Below are positions 43,833 through 52,135 of a stretch of DNA of 57,526 bases, one piece after another. Location: assembly GCF_050279675.1 (NCBI RefSeq), contig NZ_JBNNUK010000021.1:1-57526 (forward strand). The letters run 5' to 3'. The position numbers and the translations under genes were made by a program. Origin of the DNA: Viridibacillus sp050279675 (GTDB lineage Bacteria; Bacillota; Bacilli; Bacillales_A; Planococcaceae). Position 1 is the stretch's first letter. The number at the start of each line of letters is the position of its first letter. Under the pieces are notes generated by a model. That model had not been told where the DNA came from, made no database searches, and saw nothing but the letters and a program-made list of their open reading frames with translations.

Positions 43833-44429
43833 TTAGTCATACTCACTAAAGAACTTCTTTTTTACATCAAACCATTCATCTGTAATAATACTAAAATATA
43901 CATCATCTCTTTGCTTTCCAAACTGATCTATATAATTACTTCGAAAAATCCCTTCTTGTTTAGCACCTAACTTTATAATAGCGTTTTGAGATTTTTTATT
44001 ATCAATATCTGCACTAAATTGAACTCGGTTAAATTTCATTTGTTCAAATACATAACGTAGTAATTCATATTTACAAGCTTTGTTGTGTCCTGTTCCTTGA
44101 AACTTTGTACCATACCAAGTCCAACCAATTTCCAAACGTTTATTATGAAAATTTATATTTCCTAATCTTGTACTACCTATTACACTTTCGCTTTCTTTAT
44201 CAATAACAATAAATGGATATGCTTTTCCTTCTAACTTTTCTAATATAGTTGAATCTATATATTTATCTAATTCATGTTCATCGCGGATAGAAAGACCCAT
44301 ATATCTCCATATACGCTCATCAAAAACAATTTTCTTTAGTGATTCTTTATATTTTAAAGAAAATGGAACCAGCAATACTCTCTCATTTTCTAACGTAATA
44401 TCACTTTGAAAAAAGTCATTCATCATCAA
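43833..44429 (-). CDS. GNAT acetyltransferase (RimJ/RimL type)
   Basis: A 198-residue protein in the RimJ/RimL/SpeG branch: LENERVLLVPFSLKYKESLKKIV, EIGWTWYGTKFQGTGHNKACKYELLRYVFEQM with the acetyl-CoA loop, and NAIIKLGAKQEGIFRSNYIDQFGKQRDDVYFSIITDEW. The loop reads F-Q-G-T-G-H-N, less basic than the usual Q-x-x-G-x-G/A. The start is TTG at 44429 or the ATG one codon later; GAGG is 7 bases before the TTG. It probably acetylates N-termini or small amines; substrate unknown. Confidence 0.85.
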   Translation of the reverse strand: MMMNDFFQSDITLENERVLLVPFSLKYKESLKKIVFDERIWRYMGLSIRDEHELDKYIDSTILEKLEGKAYPFIVIDKESESVIGSTRLGNINFHNKRLEIGWTWYGTKFQGTGHNKACKYELLRYVFEQMKFNRVQFSADIDNKKSQNAIIKLGAKQEGIFRSNYIDQFGKQRDDVYFSIITDEWFDVKKKFFSEYD

Positions 44430-44629
44430 TACACATCCTCATGTTTATTTAATTACCTAAACACCTCTTCATTGATATTAAGTTATATTACCCCTTAACC
44501 GTCTTTACGGTGTTACTATTTCTAACGGTAATCCATACAATTTTTGAATTAGTATACATGCACCATTTTATTCTCGCTCGAATCAACACCCTACTAAACA
44601 TATACGTGCTTTCATTGAAAATCAAAATA

Positions 44630-45115
44630 TTACTTATTCAATTCTTCTCTTAGTGCATCTATTCCTTCAATTACTCTTTTTACATTTTCATCATTATTTA
44701 ATTCGTTCCTTGCACAAAGCAAAACAGGTCTAACTGATTCCACCGAACGACCATACACATTCATCCATTCGTAGCGAGGAACCATCCAAGTGTGAAAGTG
44801 ATGGGTAGTATCTTCATTGTAAAAGTAATAAACATGTTCTATTCCCAGTACCTCTCTTTGTGCTTTTCTAATCTTAGATAATAAGATTATGTAATCAATC
44901 ATTTCTTCTTCATTTAATTCATCCAAACATTTAATATGTCGTTTCGATGCTAAAATAACTAACCCCTTTATCGGATATGCAACGTCTTGATGCGCGTGAA
45001 AATACTCTGTTTCAACTATTACACCACCATCAATTTCAATTAGACTATTTGTTATTGCACAACTCAAGCATTCAACGGCAACTGTTTTTCCATTAGATAA
45101 AGTGATTTCCCTCAT
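44630..45115 (-). CDS. HIT-like hydrolase
   Basis: A 161-residue protein related to the histidine-triad group: a Cys pair CLSC near residue 14, IKGLVILASKRHIKCLDELNEEE, EHVYYFYNEDTTHHFHTWMVPRYEW. The triad region reads H-H-F-H-T-W, so the third His of the classic H-x-H-x-H is Trp, while the central His is kept. Typical HIT proteins cleave nucleoside phosphates such as Ap4A or AMP-lysine. A perfect AGGAGG lies four bases before the ATG at 45115. Function by family only. Confidence 0.75.
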   Translation of the reverse strand: MREITLSNGKTVAVECLSCAITNSLIEIDGGVIVETEYFHAHQDVAYPIKGLVILASKRHIKCLDELNEEEMIDYIILLSKIRKAQREVLGIEHVYYFYNEDTTHHFHTWMVPRYEWMNVYGRSVESVRPVLLCARNELNNDENVKRVIEGIDALREELNK

Positions 45116-45519
45116 AATTCCTCCTAAAAACATAAATATTAAAGCTAATAATTAGTTTACAACAATACAGGAAATTATATCCATTAACAGGACTGTAAAA
45201 ATACCGTATCCTAATCATTTAGATTAGGTAATAATTGCGTTAAGATTATACAAGTATTATTACTTTCACTATGTTAATTACATGTACTTTCATCACTTCT
45301 TCTTATAGACATTATTCTATTCTGAAATCCCTCACTAATAGATTAATCTTTATTTTAGCTGTTGAAAAAGGAGCCTTATAGGCTCCTTTCTTAAGAAACT
45401 ACTTAATATAGGAAATGAAGTTGTACCAATAACTATTTTATAAAGTAAGTTAAATATTGACCAAACTTCCCATTGAAAATAGTCAAATTATCGAACTTCA
45501 TTTCAACTCATCAGTACAT
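45116..45519. other. Intergenic region upstream of the HIT-like gene
   Basis: About 400 AT-rich bases. It holds the promoter of the leftward HIT-like gene and the terminator at 45365-45389; nothing else is evident. Confidence 0.45.
45365..45389 (-). terminator. Terminator of the PadR-DUF2812 operon
   Basis: A 9-bp perfect stem AAAGGAGCC/GGCTCCTTT with a 5-base loop. Reading leftward TTCAAC follows, with the T-run overlapping the arm; it lies about 130 bases past the DUF2812 stop. Confidence 0.75.
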
Positions 45520-46047
45520 TTAACTCTTTTTTATCCACTTTCGATACTGCAGAGCAACCAGCATTCCTAGCATTGGCATCAATAATACATATGAACCTAT
45601 AAATAGCCATGTACCTATTTGCTGAAACGGACTATTTGAAAAGGTCATGATCACCCAAAATAACATAGCTATAAGTGCAACAAAAATAGTGGAAATATTA
45701 ACTGGTCTAGCTAATCGTGCAACTTTATCAATATTCGATTCAGCATCAGTGTAAATTGGTTTTGTTTTAGGTGTAGCTTTGAAAATATGCATTTCATAAC
45801 TTGAACATACATGTGTCCAACCGGCTGTAGAAAATAATTCAAAATATTCATCCTCTTCACCTTTTTCTAACTTACGATAATCAATACTATACTGTACATC
45901 CTCTGGGTCCTTTTTTTCTAAGTTGTAACCAAGTGTTGCAAAACTACTTAAATGCCATCCTTTTTGTGCATTCTTCTGTAACTTTTGCATATCCTTTTGC
46001 TCGGAAAATGCTAATCCCCCAGACATCATATATTTCATATTCGTCAT
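45520..46047 (-). CDS. DUF2812 membrane protein
   Basis: A 175-residue protein with a soluble N-terminal DUF2812 part (KLQKNAQKGWHLSSFATLGYNLEKKDPEDVQYSIDYR, then GWTHVCSSYEMHIFKATP) and two C-terminal spans (ISTIFVALIAMLFWVIMTF and TWLFIGSYVLLMPMLGMLVALQY). DUF2812 proteins are commonly paired with a PadR regulator, as here, with only 2 bases between the genes. It is likely a stress or antibiotic-response membrane protein, but no activity is known. Confidence 0.83.
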   Translation of the reverse strand: MTNMKYMMSGGLAFSEQKDMQKLQKNAQKGWHLSSFATLGYNLEKKDPEDVQYSIDYRKLEKGEEDEYFELFSTAGWTHVCSSYEMHIFKATPKTKPIYTDAESNIDKVARLARPVNISTIFVALIAMLFWVIMTFSNSPFQQIGTWLFIGSYVLLMPMLGMLVALQYRKWIKKS

Positions 46048-46049
46048 AC

Positions 46050-46364
46050 TTAGTCCCCCTTTGTAAGTTCTTTTTCCGCTAACATAATCATTATTTTGCG
46101 GCGTTCAATATCTTCTTTTAAAACGGTTCTCCCTTTTTCCGTAAGTACATATACCTTACGGCGAGAATCTGATGCGTCATGTAGCACTATCAATTCTTCG
46201 GCCAATAACTTTTTAATAATCGTATATAAAGTAGCAGGTCCAATGACAAATGCACCTTTCGTTGTTTCCTCCACTAAGCTCATCACTGCATAGCCATGCT
46301 TTGGTTTTGCCAATGCTGCCATAATATAAAAAACTGGATCTGTTAATTGTTCAAGTGACTTCAA
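46050..46364 (-). CDS. PadR-family transcriptional regulator
   Basis: A 104-residue PadR protein with a winged helix-turn-helix (FYIMAALAKPKHGYAVMSLVEETTKGAFVIGPATLYTIIKKLLAEELIVLHDASDSRRKVYVLTEKGRTVLKEDIERRKIMIMLAE), with a short C-terminal helix for dimer formation. The start is TTG at 46364 behind AGGAGG. It forms an operon with DUF2812. The double palindrome at 46381-46429, immediately upstream and overlapping a -10 element, is a strong operator candidate for autoregulation. Confidence 0.9.
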   Translation of the reverse strand: MKSLEQLTDPVFYIMAALAKPKHGYAVMSLVEETTKGAFVIGPATLYTIIKKLLAEELIVLHDASDSRRKVYVLTEKGRTVLKEDIERRKIMIMLAEKELTKGD

Positions 46365-46380
46365 CTTAGCAACCTCCTAA

Positions 46381-46429
46381 TGTATCACTTAATGATATAT
46401 CTAAAAGTAGTATATCATTAAGTGATACA
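46381..46429. promoter_or_regulatory. Double palindromic operator at the PadR promoter
   Basis: A 19-bp perfect inverted repeat (46381-46399 and 46411-46429) with an 11-base spacer. Each arm is itself nearly palindromic (TATCA - 5 bases - TGATA), so there appear to be two copies of one site. A TATACT on the minus strand, 18 bases from a TTGCTT, falls between and within the arms, so binding would block the promoter. PadR is the natural candidate. Confidence 0.75.
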
Positions 46430-46462
46430 AAAAAGCAACCTCAGGATGAGATCGCTTTTTAA
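46429..46462 (-). terminator. Terminator of the MocR gene
   Basis: Reading leftward, AAAAAGC pairs with GCTTTTT around an imperfect inner stem (CTCA/TGAG), with the T-run in the right arm. It lies 77 bases past the MocR stop and abuts the PadR operator. Confidence 0.6.
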
Positions 46463-46538
46463 ATGGTTATTTATTCCAAAATACATTTTTCGCTTCTTGA
46501 AGTAATAACTTTATCACATAAACACCAGTGTCAATTTG

Positions 46539-47963
46539 TTATTGTAATTTAATAATGGATAACAATATAGCCAACCCCTCTTGTAATTCAGGAAATGAAG
46601 CATATGCATAAGACATACGTATATGATGCATATCATTAGGATCATATATGTAACCAGGATTGATAAGAACCTTTTGCTTTATTAGTTTTAAAAACAATAC
46701 TTTATTAACTATAGGCTCATTAAATCTCAGCCAAATATAAAAGCCCCCTCTTGGCTTCTCCCATGTTGCTACTTCTTTAAATTCCTGTTCTAAAATTTTT
46801 TCAACAAACGACGCGCGCTGTTGTAATTGTTGGCGCAATTGTCCGAGATGTTGATCATATAAACCAGTCTCTAACCAATGTGCGACGATTTCTTGTGAAA
46901 AAGCACTGGAGCCGTAGTCAGTTTGCATTTTAATATCAGCAAGTCGATTGATAACCGGTTCAGGCGCGACGACCCAGCCAATTCGGAGTCCTGGACTTAA
47001 AGTCTTTGATACACTACCCAAATATAAAACTTGTCCTGACTGATCAAATGATTTTAGAGCCGGAACAGATTCTTCAAATAATAATTCTTGGTATACATTA
47101 TCTTCAATGATTGGTATTTGTAACGTACTACAGATTTCCAATAATTGATAGCGTTCCTCCACTGACATTATTCGACCAGTAGGATTATGTAATGTTGGTA
47201 CAGTATAAAAAAGAGATTGTCTTTTTCCCTTTAAAGTTTTTAATGTTTCAGCTAAACGTTCATTGCTTTGTACTGACACCATCTGCATTCCAGCAGACTG
47301 AAAGGGATGAATAGAATTCAAATAAGAAGGATGCTCTTGGAAAATAATGGATTGCTGTTCAAGTAATCCTACTGAAATTAATTGAAGTGCTTGTAACGCA
47401 CCCGAAACGATTAATATACTTTCAGGAGACGTATGAATACCTTGTTTACCCAAATATTCACTTAATACCATTCTCAATCTCTTACTCCCTTTCGGTTCTG
47501 AATAACCTATATCGCGAGCATTAAGTGTCATGGATTGTAGTGATTCTTCTAGTAAATTGGTTGGCAATAATTCAGGAGACAGTTCTCCCGTACCTAACCG
47601 TATCATGGATACATCTTGCTCATACTCATTGATGAGTTGAATTGTATGGTAATTAGGCTTATGAATACTCATTTGAATATGCTTTTGCCAATTAGGCTGC
47701 GATTTATTTAGTAGGACATTCCAGCTATTGTTAGCCACAAAAGTTCCCCCGCCTCTTTTTGTTTCAAGTAATCCATCGGCCTTTAACTCATCTAATACTT
47801 GAATAATCGTACTACGGTTCACATCCAATATTTCAGCTAACTTTCGTTGAGGTGGTAACTTCATCCCTATTGTCCATTCACCTTGTTGTATAAGAGAAGT
47901 CATCCAATCAACAATTTGGCTATGAAGGGATAGTTGTGAATGTCGTTTTGGTTTCCATTGCAA
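46539..47963 (-). CDS. MocR-type regulator (GntR helix-turn-helix fused to aminotransferase)
   Basis: A 474-residue protein. Residues about 10-75 are a GntR winged helix (SLHSQIVDWMTSLIQQGEWTIGMKLPPQRKLAEILDVNRSTIIQVLDELKADGLLETKRGGGTF). Residues about 110-470 form an aminotransferase class I fold with the PLP lysine in SVSKTLSPGLRIGWV. MocR proteins use PLP or its adducts with amino compounds to control nearby genes. It is divergent from the LysE exporter with a perfect operator-like repeat between. Export of an amino acid in response to its own level is a reasonable inference. Confidence 0.92.
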   Translation of the reverse strand: MQWKPKRHSQLSLHSQIVDWMTSLIQQGEWTIGMKLPPQRKLAEILDVNRSTIIQVLDELKADGLLETKRGGGTFVANNSWNVLLNKSQPNWQKHIQMSIHKPNYHTIQLINEYEQDVSMIRLGTGELSPELLPTNLLEESLQSMTLNARDIGYSEPKGSKRLRMVLSEYLGKQGIHTSPESILIVSGALQALQLISVGLLEQQSIIFQEHPSYLNSIHPFQSAGMQMVSVQSNERLAETLKTLKGKRQSLFYTVPTLHNPTGRIMSVEERYQLLEICSTLQIPIIEDNVYQELLFEESVPALKSFDQSGQVLYLGSVSKTLSPGLRIGWVVAPEPVINRLADIKMQTDYGSSAFSQEIVAHWLETGLYDQHLGQLRQQLQQRASFVEKILEQEFKEVATWEKPRGGFYIWLRFNEPIVNKVLFLKLIKQKVLINPGYIYDPNDMHHIRMSYAYASFPELQEGLAILLSIIKLQ

Positions 47964-47984
47964 AATGATCTCTCCTTTTTTAAA

Positions 47985-48012
47985 AATTGGTTGGGTTGAA
48001 AACCAACCAATT
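47985..48012. promoter_or_regulatory. Operator-like repeat between MocR and LysE genes
   Basis: AATTGGTTGG - 8 bases - CCAACCAATT, a perfect 10-base inverted repeat 22 bases upstream of the MocR start and 58 bases upstream of the LysE start. Direct GGTTG repeats also occur inside it. The position suits control of both genes by MocR. Confidence 0.65.
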
Positions 48013-48070
48013 GGATGTTTTCTTTTAGTTGTAACATAGATAAAGTTGTAATGGAAGGGAGTTTTTTGAT

Positions 48071-48679
48071 ATGGAAGCTATATTACATGGATTATTACTT
48101 GCATTTGGACTTATTTTACCTTTAGGTGTACAAAACGTTTTTATTTTCTCACAAGGTGCTTCGCAACCAAATTTATTGAAGGCACTACCTGCGACTATTG
48201 CTGCTTCACTTTGTGATACTTTGCTTATTGTACTTGCGGTTTTTGGCTTATCTGCCATCGTATTGCAATTTGAATGGTTACGACTAGGCTTAATGAGTGT
48301 TGGAATCATCTTTTTACTTTATATGGGGTATTCCATTTGGACTTCTAAACCGGCAACAGTTGAGACAGGAAAAAGCTTAACGATAAAGAAACAAATCTTC
48401 TTTGCATTATCGGTGTCCCTGTTAAATCCACATGCTATTTTAGATACGGTAGGTGTAATTGGGACAAGTGCATTACGATACGCTGGCATGGACCAAATTA
48501 TTTTCACTGCTACTTGTATTGCCGTATCTTGGTGTTGGTTTATCGCACTTACACTAGCAGGAGCAACGATGAAAAAAGTGGATAGCTCAGGAACACTAAT
48601 GAATTTTTTCAATAAATGCTCGAGTATTTTTATATGGTGTACAGCAGTGTTCTTATTCAAAGGATTAGTTTTTAAGTAA
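48071..48679 (+). CDS. LysE/RhtB-family amino-acid exporter
   Basis: A 202-residue membrane protein with about six spans and the LysE pattern: GLLLAFGLILPLGVQNVFIFSQGA at the N-terminus and SLLNPHAILDTVGVIGTSAL near residue 120. The family exports basic or other amino acids in exchange for protons. GGGAG lies about 10 bases before the ATG. It is divergent from a MocR regulator, a pairing that in other bacteria controls amino-acid-related transport. The substrate could be arginine or lysine but is not determined by the sequence. Confidence 0.9.
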   Translation: MEAILHGLLLAFGLILPLGVQNVFIFSQGASQPNLLKALPATIAASLCDTLLIVLAVFGLSAIVLQFEWLRLGLMSVGIIFLLYMGYSIWTSKPATVETGKSLTIKKQIFFALSVSLLNPHAILDTVGVIGTSALRYAGMDQIIFTATCIAVSWCWFIALTLAGATMKKVDSSGTLMNFFNKCSSIFIWCTAVFLFKGLVFK

Positions 48680-48910
48680 TTGAACCCTAAATTTTTTCTG
48701 AATTATTGATTAATTACTCTATCACCTATAAACTAGAAGAACACTAGAGGGGTTAAATAACCCTATTTAAAAATAAGATGCTTTGTATATTGTTAAATCC
48801 GAAGAATATCTTATATAGTCGAAGTGTATTGAAAGAAGGATGCGTAAAAACACATAAATTTACAACTAATCATGTGTATTAATTTCTATTTATTGAAAGG
48901 CGGACTTGTA

Positions 48911-50239
48911 TTGGCAATTGAAGATAACGATTCTAAAGCATTAAAAAACCAAGCTTCGTGGTTACAGAGTTATATTGATTCTCCTGAAAAACAGCGACAA
49001 TTGTATAAGCGAACATTATTCATTATTGTTATGTCACAAATATTTGGTGGTGCTGGTTTAGCTGCCGGAGTAACTGTTGGAGCACTTTTAGTTCAAGATA
49101 TGCTAGGGACTGATAGTTTTGCTGGATTGCCTGTAGCATTCTTAACTTTAGGTTCAGCAAGTGCAGCGCTAATTGTAGGTCGCTTAACTCAACGGTTTGG
49201 ACGCCGTATGGGTCTCACAACTGGCTTTTTAGCTGGAGGGATTGGGGCATTAGGGGTAATAATAGCCGCTACAACAAATAACATCATTCTGCTCTTTGCA
49301 TCACTACTCATTTATGGTGCAGGTACAGCGACAAACTTACAAGCACGCTATGCAGGTACAGATTTAGCAAATTCTACTCAGCGAGCAACTGCGGTCAGTA
49401 TTGCCATGGTGTCAACAACATTAGGTGCGGTGGCAGGACCAAATTTAGTAGGCGTAATGGGAAGTGTGGCCATCTCCTTAGGTATTCCACCTTTAGCTGG
49501 TCCATTTATACTTGGTGCAGCGGCCTTCATCCTAGCGGGCTTAGTACTACTGATTTTTCTTCGCCCAGATCCTTTCATCGTGGCAAAAGCAATTGCAGAA
49601 GCTAAGGACACTAATAATAGTAAAAATTCAAACACATATTCTACTACTCAACTATCGAATAAACGAGGTATAGTAGTTGGAGCTACAATAATGGTCTTAA
49701 CACAAGTAGTCATGGTGTCAATAATGACTATGACACCAGTACATATGGGACATCATGGGCATGGATTAAATGCAATAGGTTTGGTCATTGGCTTTCATAT
49801 TGGAGCAATGTATCTCCCATCCCTTATAACTGGAATACTCGTAGACAAAATGGGCCGTATCACGATGGCTATTGCTGCTGCTGCCACATTGCTAGCATCT
49901 GGCATTGTAGCAGCTTTAGCGCCCGGAGATTCGTTACCATTCTTAATCCTTGCGCTTGTTTTACTTGGCATGGGTTGGAACTTTGGCTTTATTAGTGGAA
50001 CAGCACTAATTGTAGATGCCACTACTATTACTACTCGTGCAAAAACGCAAGGGACAGTAGATGTTTTAATTGCCTTATCTGGAGCATCTGCCGGAGCAAT
50101 GTCAGGCATCGTCGTAGCAAGTTCTAGTTATGCTACACTTTCCTTTGTAGGAAGTACTCTCTCACTTTTACTGATCCCAGTAGTAGTGTGGTCTCGTAGT
50201 AAACCGAAAAAACAAGTACTTATAAATTCAGAAGAGTAG
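48911..50239 (+). CDS. Major facilitator superfamily transporter
   Basis: A 442-residue transporter with 12 likely spans. The loop after the second span reads GRLTQRFGRRMG, the MFS signature, and a related LVDKMGRITMA recurs in the second half. A soluble N-terminal segment of about 35 residues precedes the first span, and the central loop is Ser/Asn-rich (DTNNSKNSNTYSTTQ). MTPVHMGHHGHGLNAIG contains a His cluster, perhaps a metal- or proton-sensing loop. The preferred start is TTG at 48911, eight bases after GGCGG; the ATG at 48872 has no ribosome site. Substrate unknown, drug or small-molecule efflux is likely. Confidence 0.87.
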   Translation: MAIEDNDSKALKNQASWLQSYIDSPEKQRQLYKRTLFIIVMSQIFGGAGLAAGVTVGALLVQDMLGTDSFAGLPVAFLTLGSASAALIVGRLTQRFGRRMGLTTGFLAGGIGALGVIIAATTNNIILLFASLLIYGAGTATNLQARYAGTDLANSTQRATAVSIAMVSTTLGAVAGPNLVGVMGSVAISLGIPPLAGPFILGAAAFILAGLVLLIFLRPDPFIVAKAIAEAKDTNNSKNSNTYSTTQLSNKRGIVVGATIMVLTQVVMVSIMTMTPVHMGHHGHGLNAIGLVIGFHIGAMYLPSLITGILVDKMGRITMAIAAAATLLASGIVAALAPGDSLPFLILALVLLGMGWNFGFISGTALIVDATTITTRAKTQGTVDVLIALSGASAGAMSGIVVASSSYATLSFVGSTLSLLLIPVVVWSRSKPKKQVLINSEE

Positions 50240-50276
50240 ACATTTCACTTGGTTAATAACTATACAAAATTTCGAG

Positions 50277-50314
50277 AAAAAGCTCCTTGCTACGAAAAAT
50301 TGCAAGGAGCTTTT
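50277..50314 (+). terminator. Terminator of the MFS gene
   Basis: Stem AAAAGCTCCTTGC/GCAAGGAGCTTTT with a 12-base loop, 38 bases after the stop, ending in TTTTG. Confidence 0.85.
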
Positions 50315-50445
50315 GACTATTGTGATAGTATTTAAACACACGAAGTAAACATTTATTGTAAGTAGACCACGAAATTTACGTGACATTAATGTATAGTTTA
50401 TTTTCAATCAGCATTGCATAGTTGATACCCTGGAACTCTAATATT

Positions 50446-51012
50446 CTAAACATTTTTATTTCTTTCATTAGTAGTTCTTGCAAGTATTTTAATCCAAAGC
50501 AATATCCCTACAAATACCGAGAATACCAAGACTCCAAACGTAAAACCATTAAAAAAAATCGTGTTTGTATATATGTTGATCACCGATCCGTATTCTCCTC
50601 TAAATGGATGGTACGGTGTATTTTCTAGTTGCTTCAAAGTACTATTCATAAAAGTTGCACCGAAAATTAATCCGACTACTAACACGCTTAAACCAAAGAG
50701 TAAATATTTATTTACCATAGACAACGATTTAAGAACAAAGTCCTTATATATTATTACAACCCATGTCCAAAGAAAAATAAAGAGCCATGGAAACAAAAAA
50801 GGGTAGACTATAATAGCAGGATTTCCATTACCAGACATCGTTTCCCTGTTATTCTTCAATGTGAATATATCTAGTATTATTAAACTAAATATATTTAAAA
50901 ACAAGGTTGAGGTTATAATAAGAAACTTGATTCCTCCTATTCTTCTCTCCATGTTATGAATTACAAAAAAGATACATACGACCACAAGTAGTATATATAA
51001 ATAAGGTAACAT
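50446..51012 (-). CDS. Membrane protein of unknown function
   Basis: A 188-residue protein with five likely membrane spans (LPYLYILLVVVCIFFVI, FLIITSTLFLNIFSLIILDIF, IIVYPFLFPWLFIFLWTWVVIIY, LLFGLSVLVVGLIFGATF, FFNGFTFGVLVFSVFVGILLWI). The spans are connected by polar loops. AGGA lies about 7 bases before the ATG at 51012; the 32 codons further upstream lack a ribosome site. It may belong to the same transcript as the broken small gene upstream (51108-51267). Family not recognised. Confidence 0.62.
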   Translation of the reverse strand: MLPYLYILLVVVCIFFVIHNMERRIGGIKFLIITSTLFLNIFSLIILDIFTLKNNRETMSGNGNPAIIVYPFLFPWLFIFLWTWVVIIYKDFVLKSLSMVNKYLLFGLSVLVVGLIFGATFMNSTLKQLENTPYHPFRGEYGSVINIYTNTIFFNGFTFGVLVFSVFVGILLWIKILARTTNERNKNV

Positions 51013-51107
51013 TTTGATTCCTACTTTCTTAATACTTATATATTCCTTAAACATCGAATGTTTGATATAAATTAGAAGATAACTAAAAAAAGGAGTCCTC
51101 AACACCA

Positions 51108-51267
51108 CTATAACTCATTATTATCTAACTTCTCCTCAAAAGTTCTTAATATTTCATTTTTTTCTCTTTGTAATTTCACCATGTTAACCGCAAACCAAAT
51201 AATAAACATTATTGGTAATATGTAAAAATAATAAAACAAATAGAATTGCTATACTTGGCCTTACCAT
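51108..51267 (-). pseudogene. Frameshifted small membrane and coiled-coil gene
   Basis: A strong ribosome site (AAAGGGTG) and an ATG at 51267 begin MVRPSIAILFVLLF. A shift of frame in a T-rich run near 51220 restores coding as FYILPIMFIIWFAVNMVKLQREKNEILRTFEEKLDNNEL, ending at TAG (51108-51110). Together they would make a protein of about 53 residues with one membrane span and a charged helical tail. Either the gene is broken or the base count of the T-run is wrong. Confidence 0.6.
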
Positions 51268-51398
51268 TTCTTCACACCCTTTATTGAATTTTTATATGTA
51301 TAATATTTCCTCCAACTATTATAGATGAGACTACACCTTTTATTACCAATAAATTTGTTATGCACTCAAAATTGAGATCGGCGTCTATTTCTCCATTA

Positions 51399-51438
51399 AA
51401 AAATGCCTCACAAGTACAAAACAACTTGTAAGGCATTT
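51399..51438 (-). terminator. Terminator of the YusW-like lipoprotein gene
   Basis: A 15-bp stem with one mismatch (AAATGCCTCACAAGT/ACTTGTAAGGCATTT). Reading leftward it is followed by TTTTAATGG, 11 bases past the stop. Confidence 0.82.
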
Positions 51439-51448
51439 CTAATTTAGC

Positions 51449-51985
51449 TTATTTTGTTTTCTTATATTCCTTCTTAGTTCCATCTGCGAATTTCACTTCA
51501 AGTTCAAACGAAGTATAGTTTTTGTCTATGCCAAAGACAGAAATCACATGATCGATTACTTCATCATTTGCTGTAGACGCATCAAATTTAAGCTTTTTAA
51601 ACATAGGCTCTAACTTAGCCAAAGCTTCGTCGCCTCTAAGCTTCACATTATTACGGTCATCATCCAGCTCAACATCTACACCTTTAGTTTCATTTTCGTA
51701 ATCAACTTCATAAGATTCTGTCGGTGAATACTCAACATCTAACGAAAACTCCGCAAAATTATAAGGTAAATTTTCCGTTGTCCCTGCTTGTCCATTGTTA
51801 TTCATATCTTTGTTAGTGTCCTTGTTTGTATTTGTATCTGTATTTGCATTTTTATCGGTATTCGTATTAGTCTCTTCTTGTTTAACAGTTGTCTTATCCG
51901 TTTCATTTGTCGCCTTGTCAGAACTACAACCGTATAACATACCAAATAGAAGTGGTACTCCTATGGCCATTTTTAAATGTTTCAT
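51449..51985 (-). CDS. YusW-like lipoprotein
   Basis: A 178-residue exported protein. The lipoprotein signal ends LLFGMLYGC at Cys20, which would be lipidated. A linker follows that is rich in Asn, Thr, Asp and Lys with an NTDTNTNKDTNKD-type repeat. The C-terminal domain from about residue 75 (YNFAEFSLDVEYSPTESYEVDYENETKGVDVELDD...) matches the YusW family, whose function is unknown. AGGAAGA lies nine bases before the ATG. It would sit on the outer face of the membrane. Confidence 0.84.
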   Translation of the reverse strand: MKHLKMAIGVPLLFGMLYGCSSDKATNETDKTTVKQEETNTNTDKNANTDTNTNKDTNKDMNNNGQAGTTENLPYNFAEFSLDVEYSPTESYEVDYENETKGVDVELDDDRNNVKLRGDEALAKLEPMFKKLKFDASTANDEVIDHVISVFGIDKNYTSFELEVKFADGTKKEYKKTK

Positions 51986-52135
51986 TTAACAATCTTCCTT
52001 TCTGTATTTAACTTCTCGCTTTTTAATATTCCCCAAAACAGAAAAAATAAACTTATTAATTGTACTAAACACTTTGGATTTAATAAATGTAAATCAAATA
52101 TCTTTTGAATTCCTTTTATTAATAAAGAATTACCA

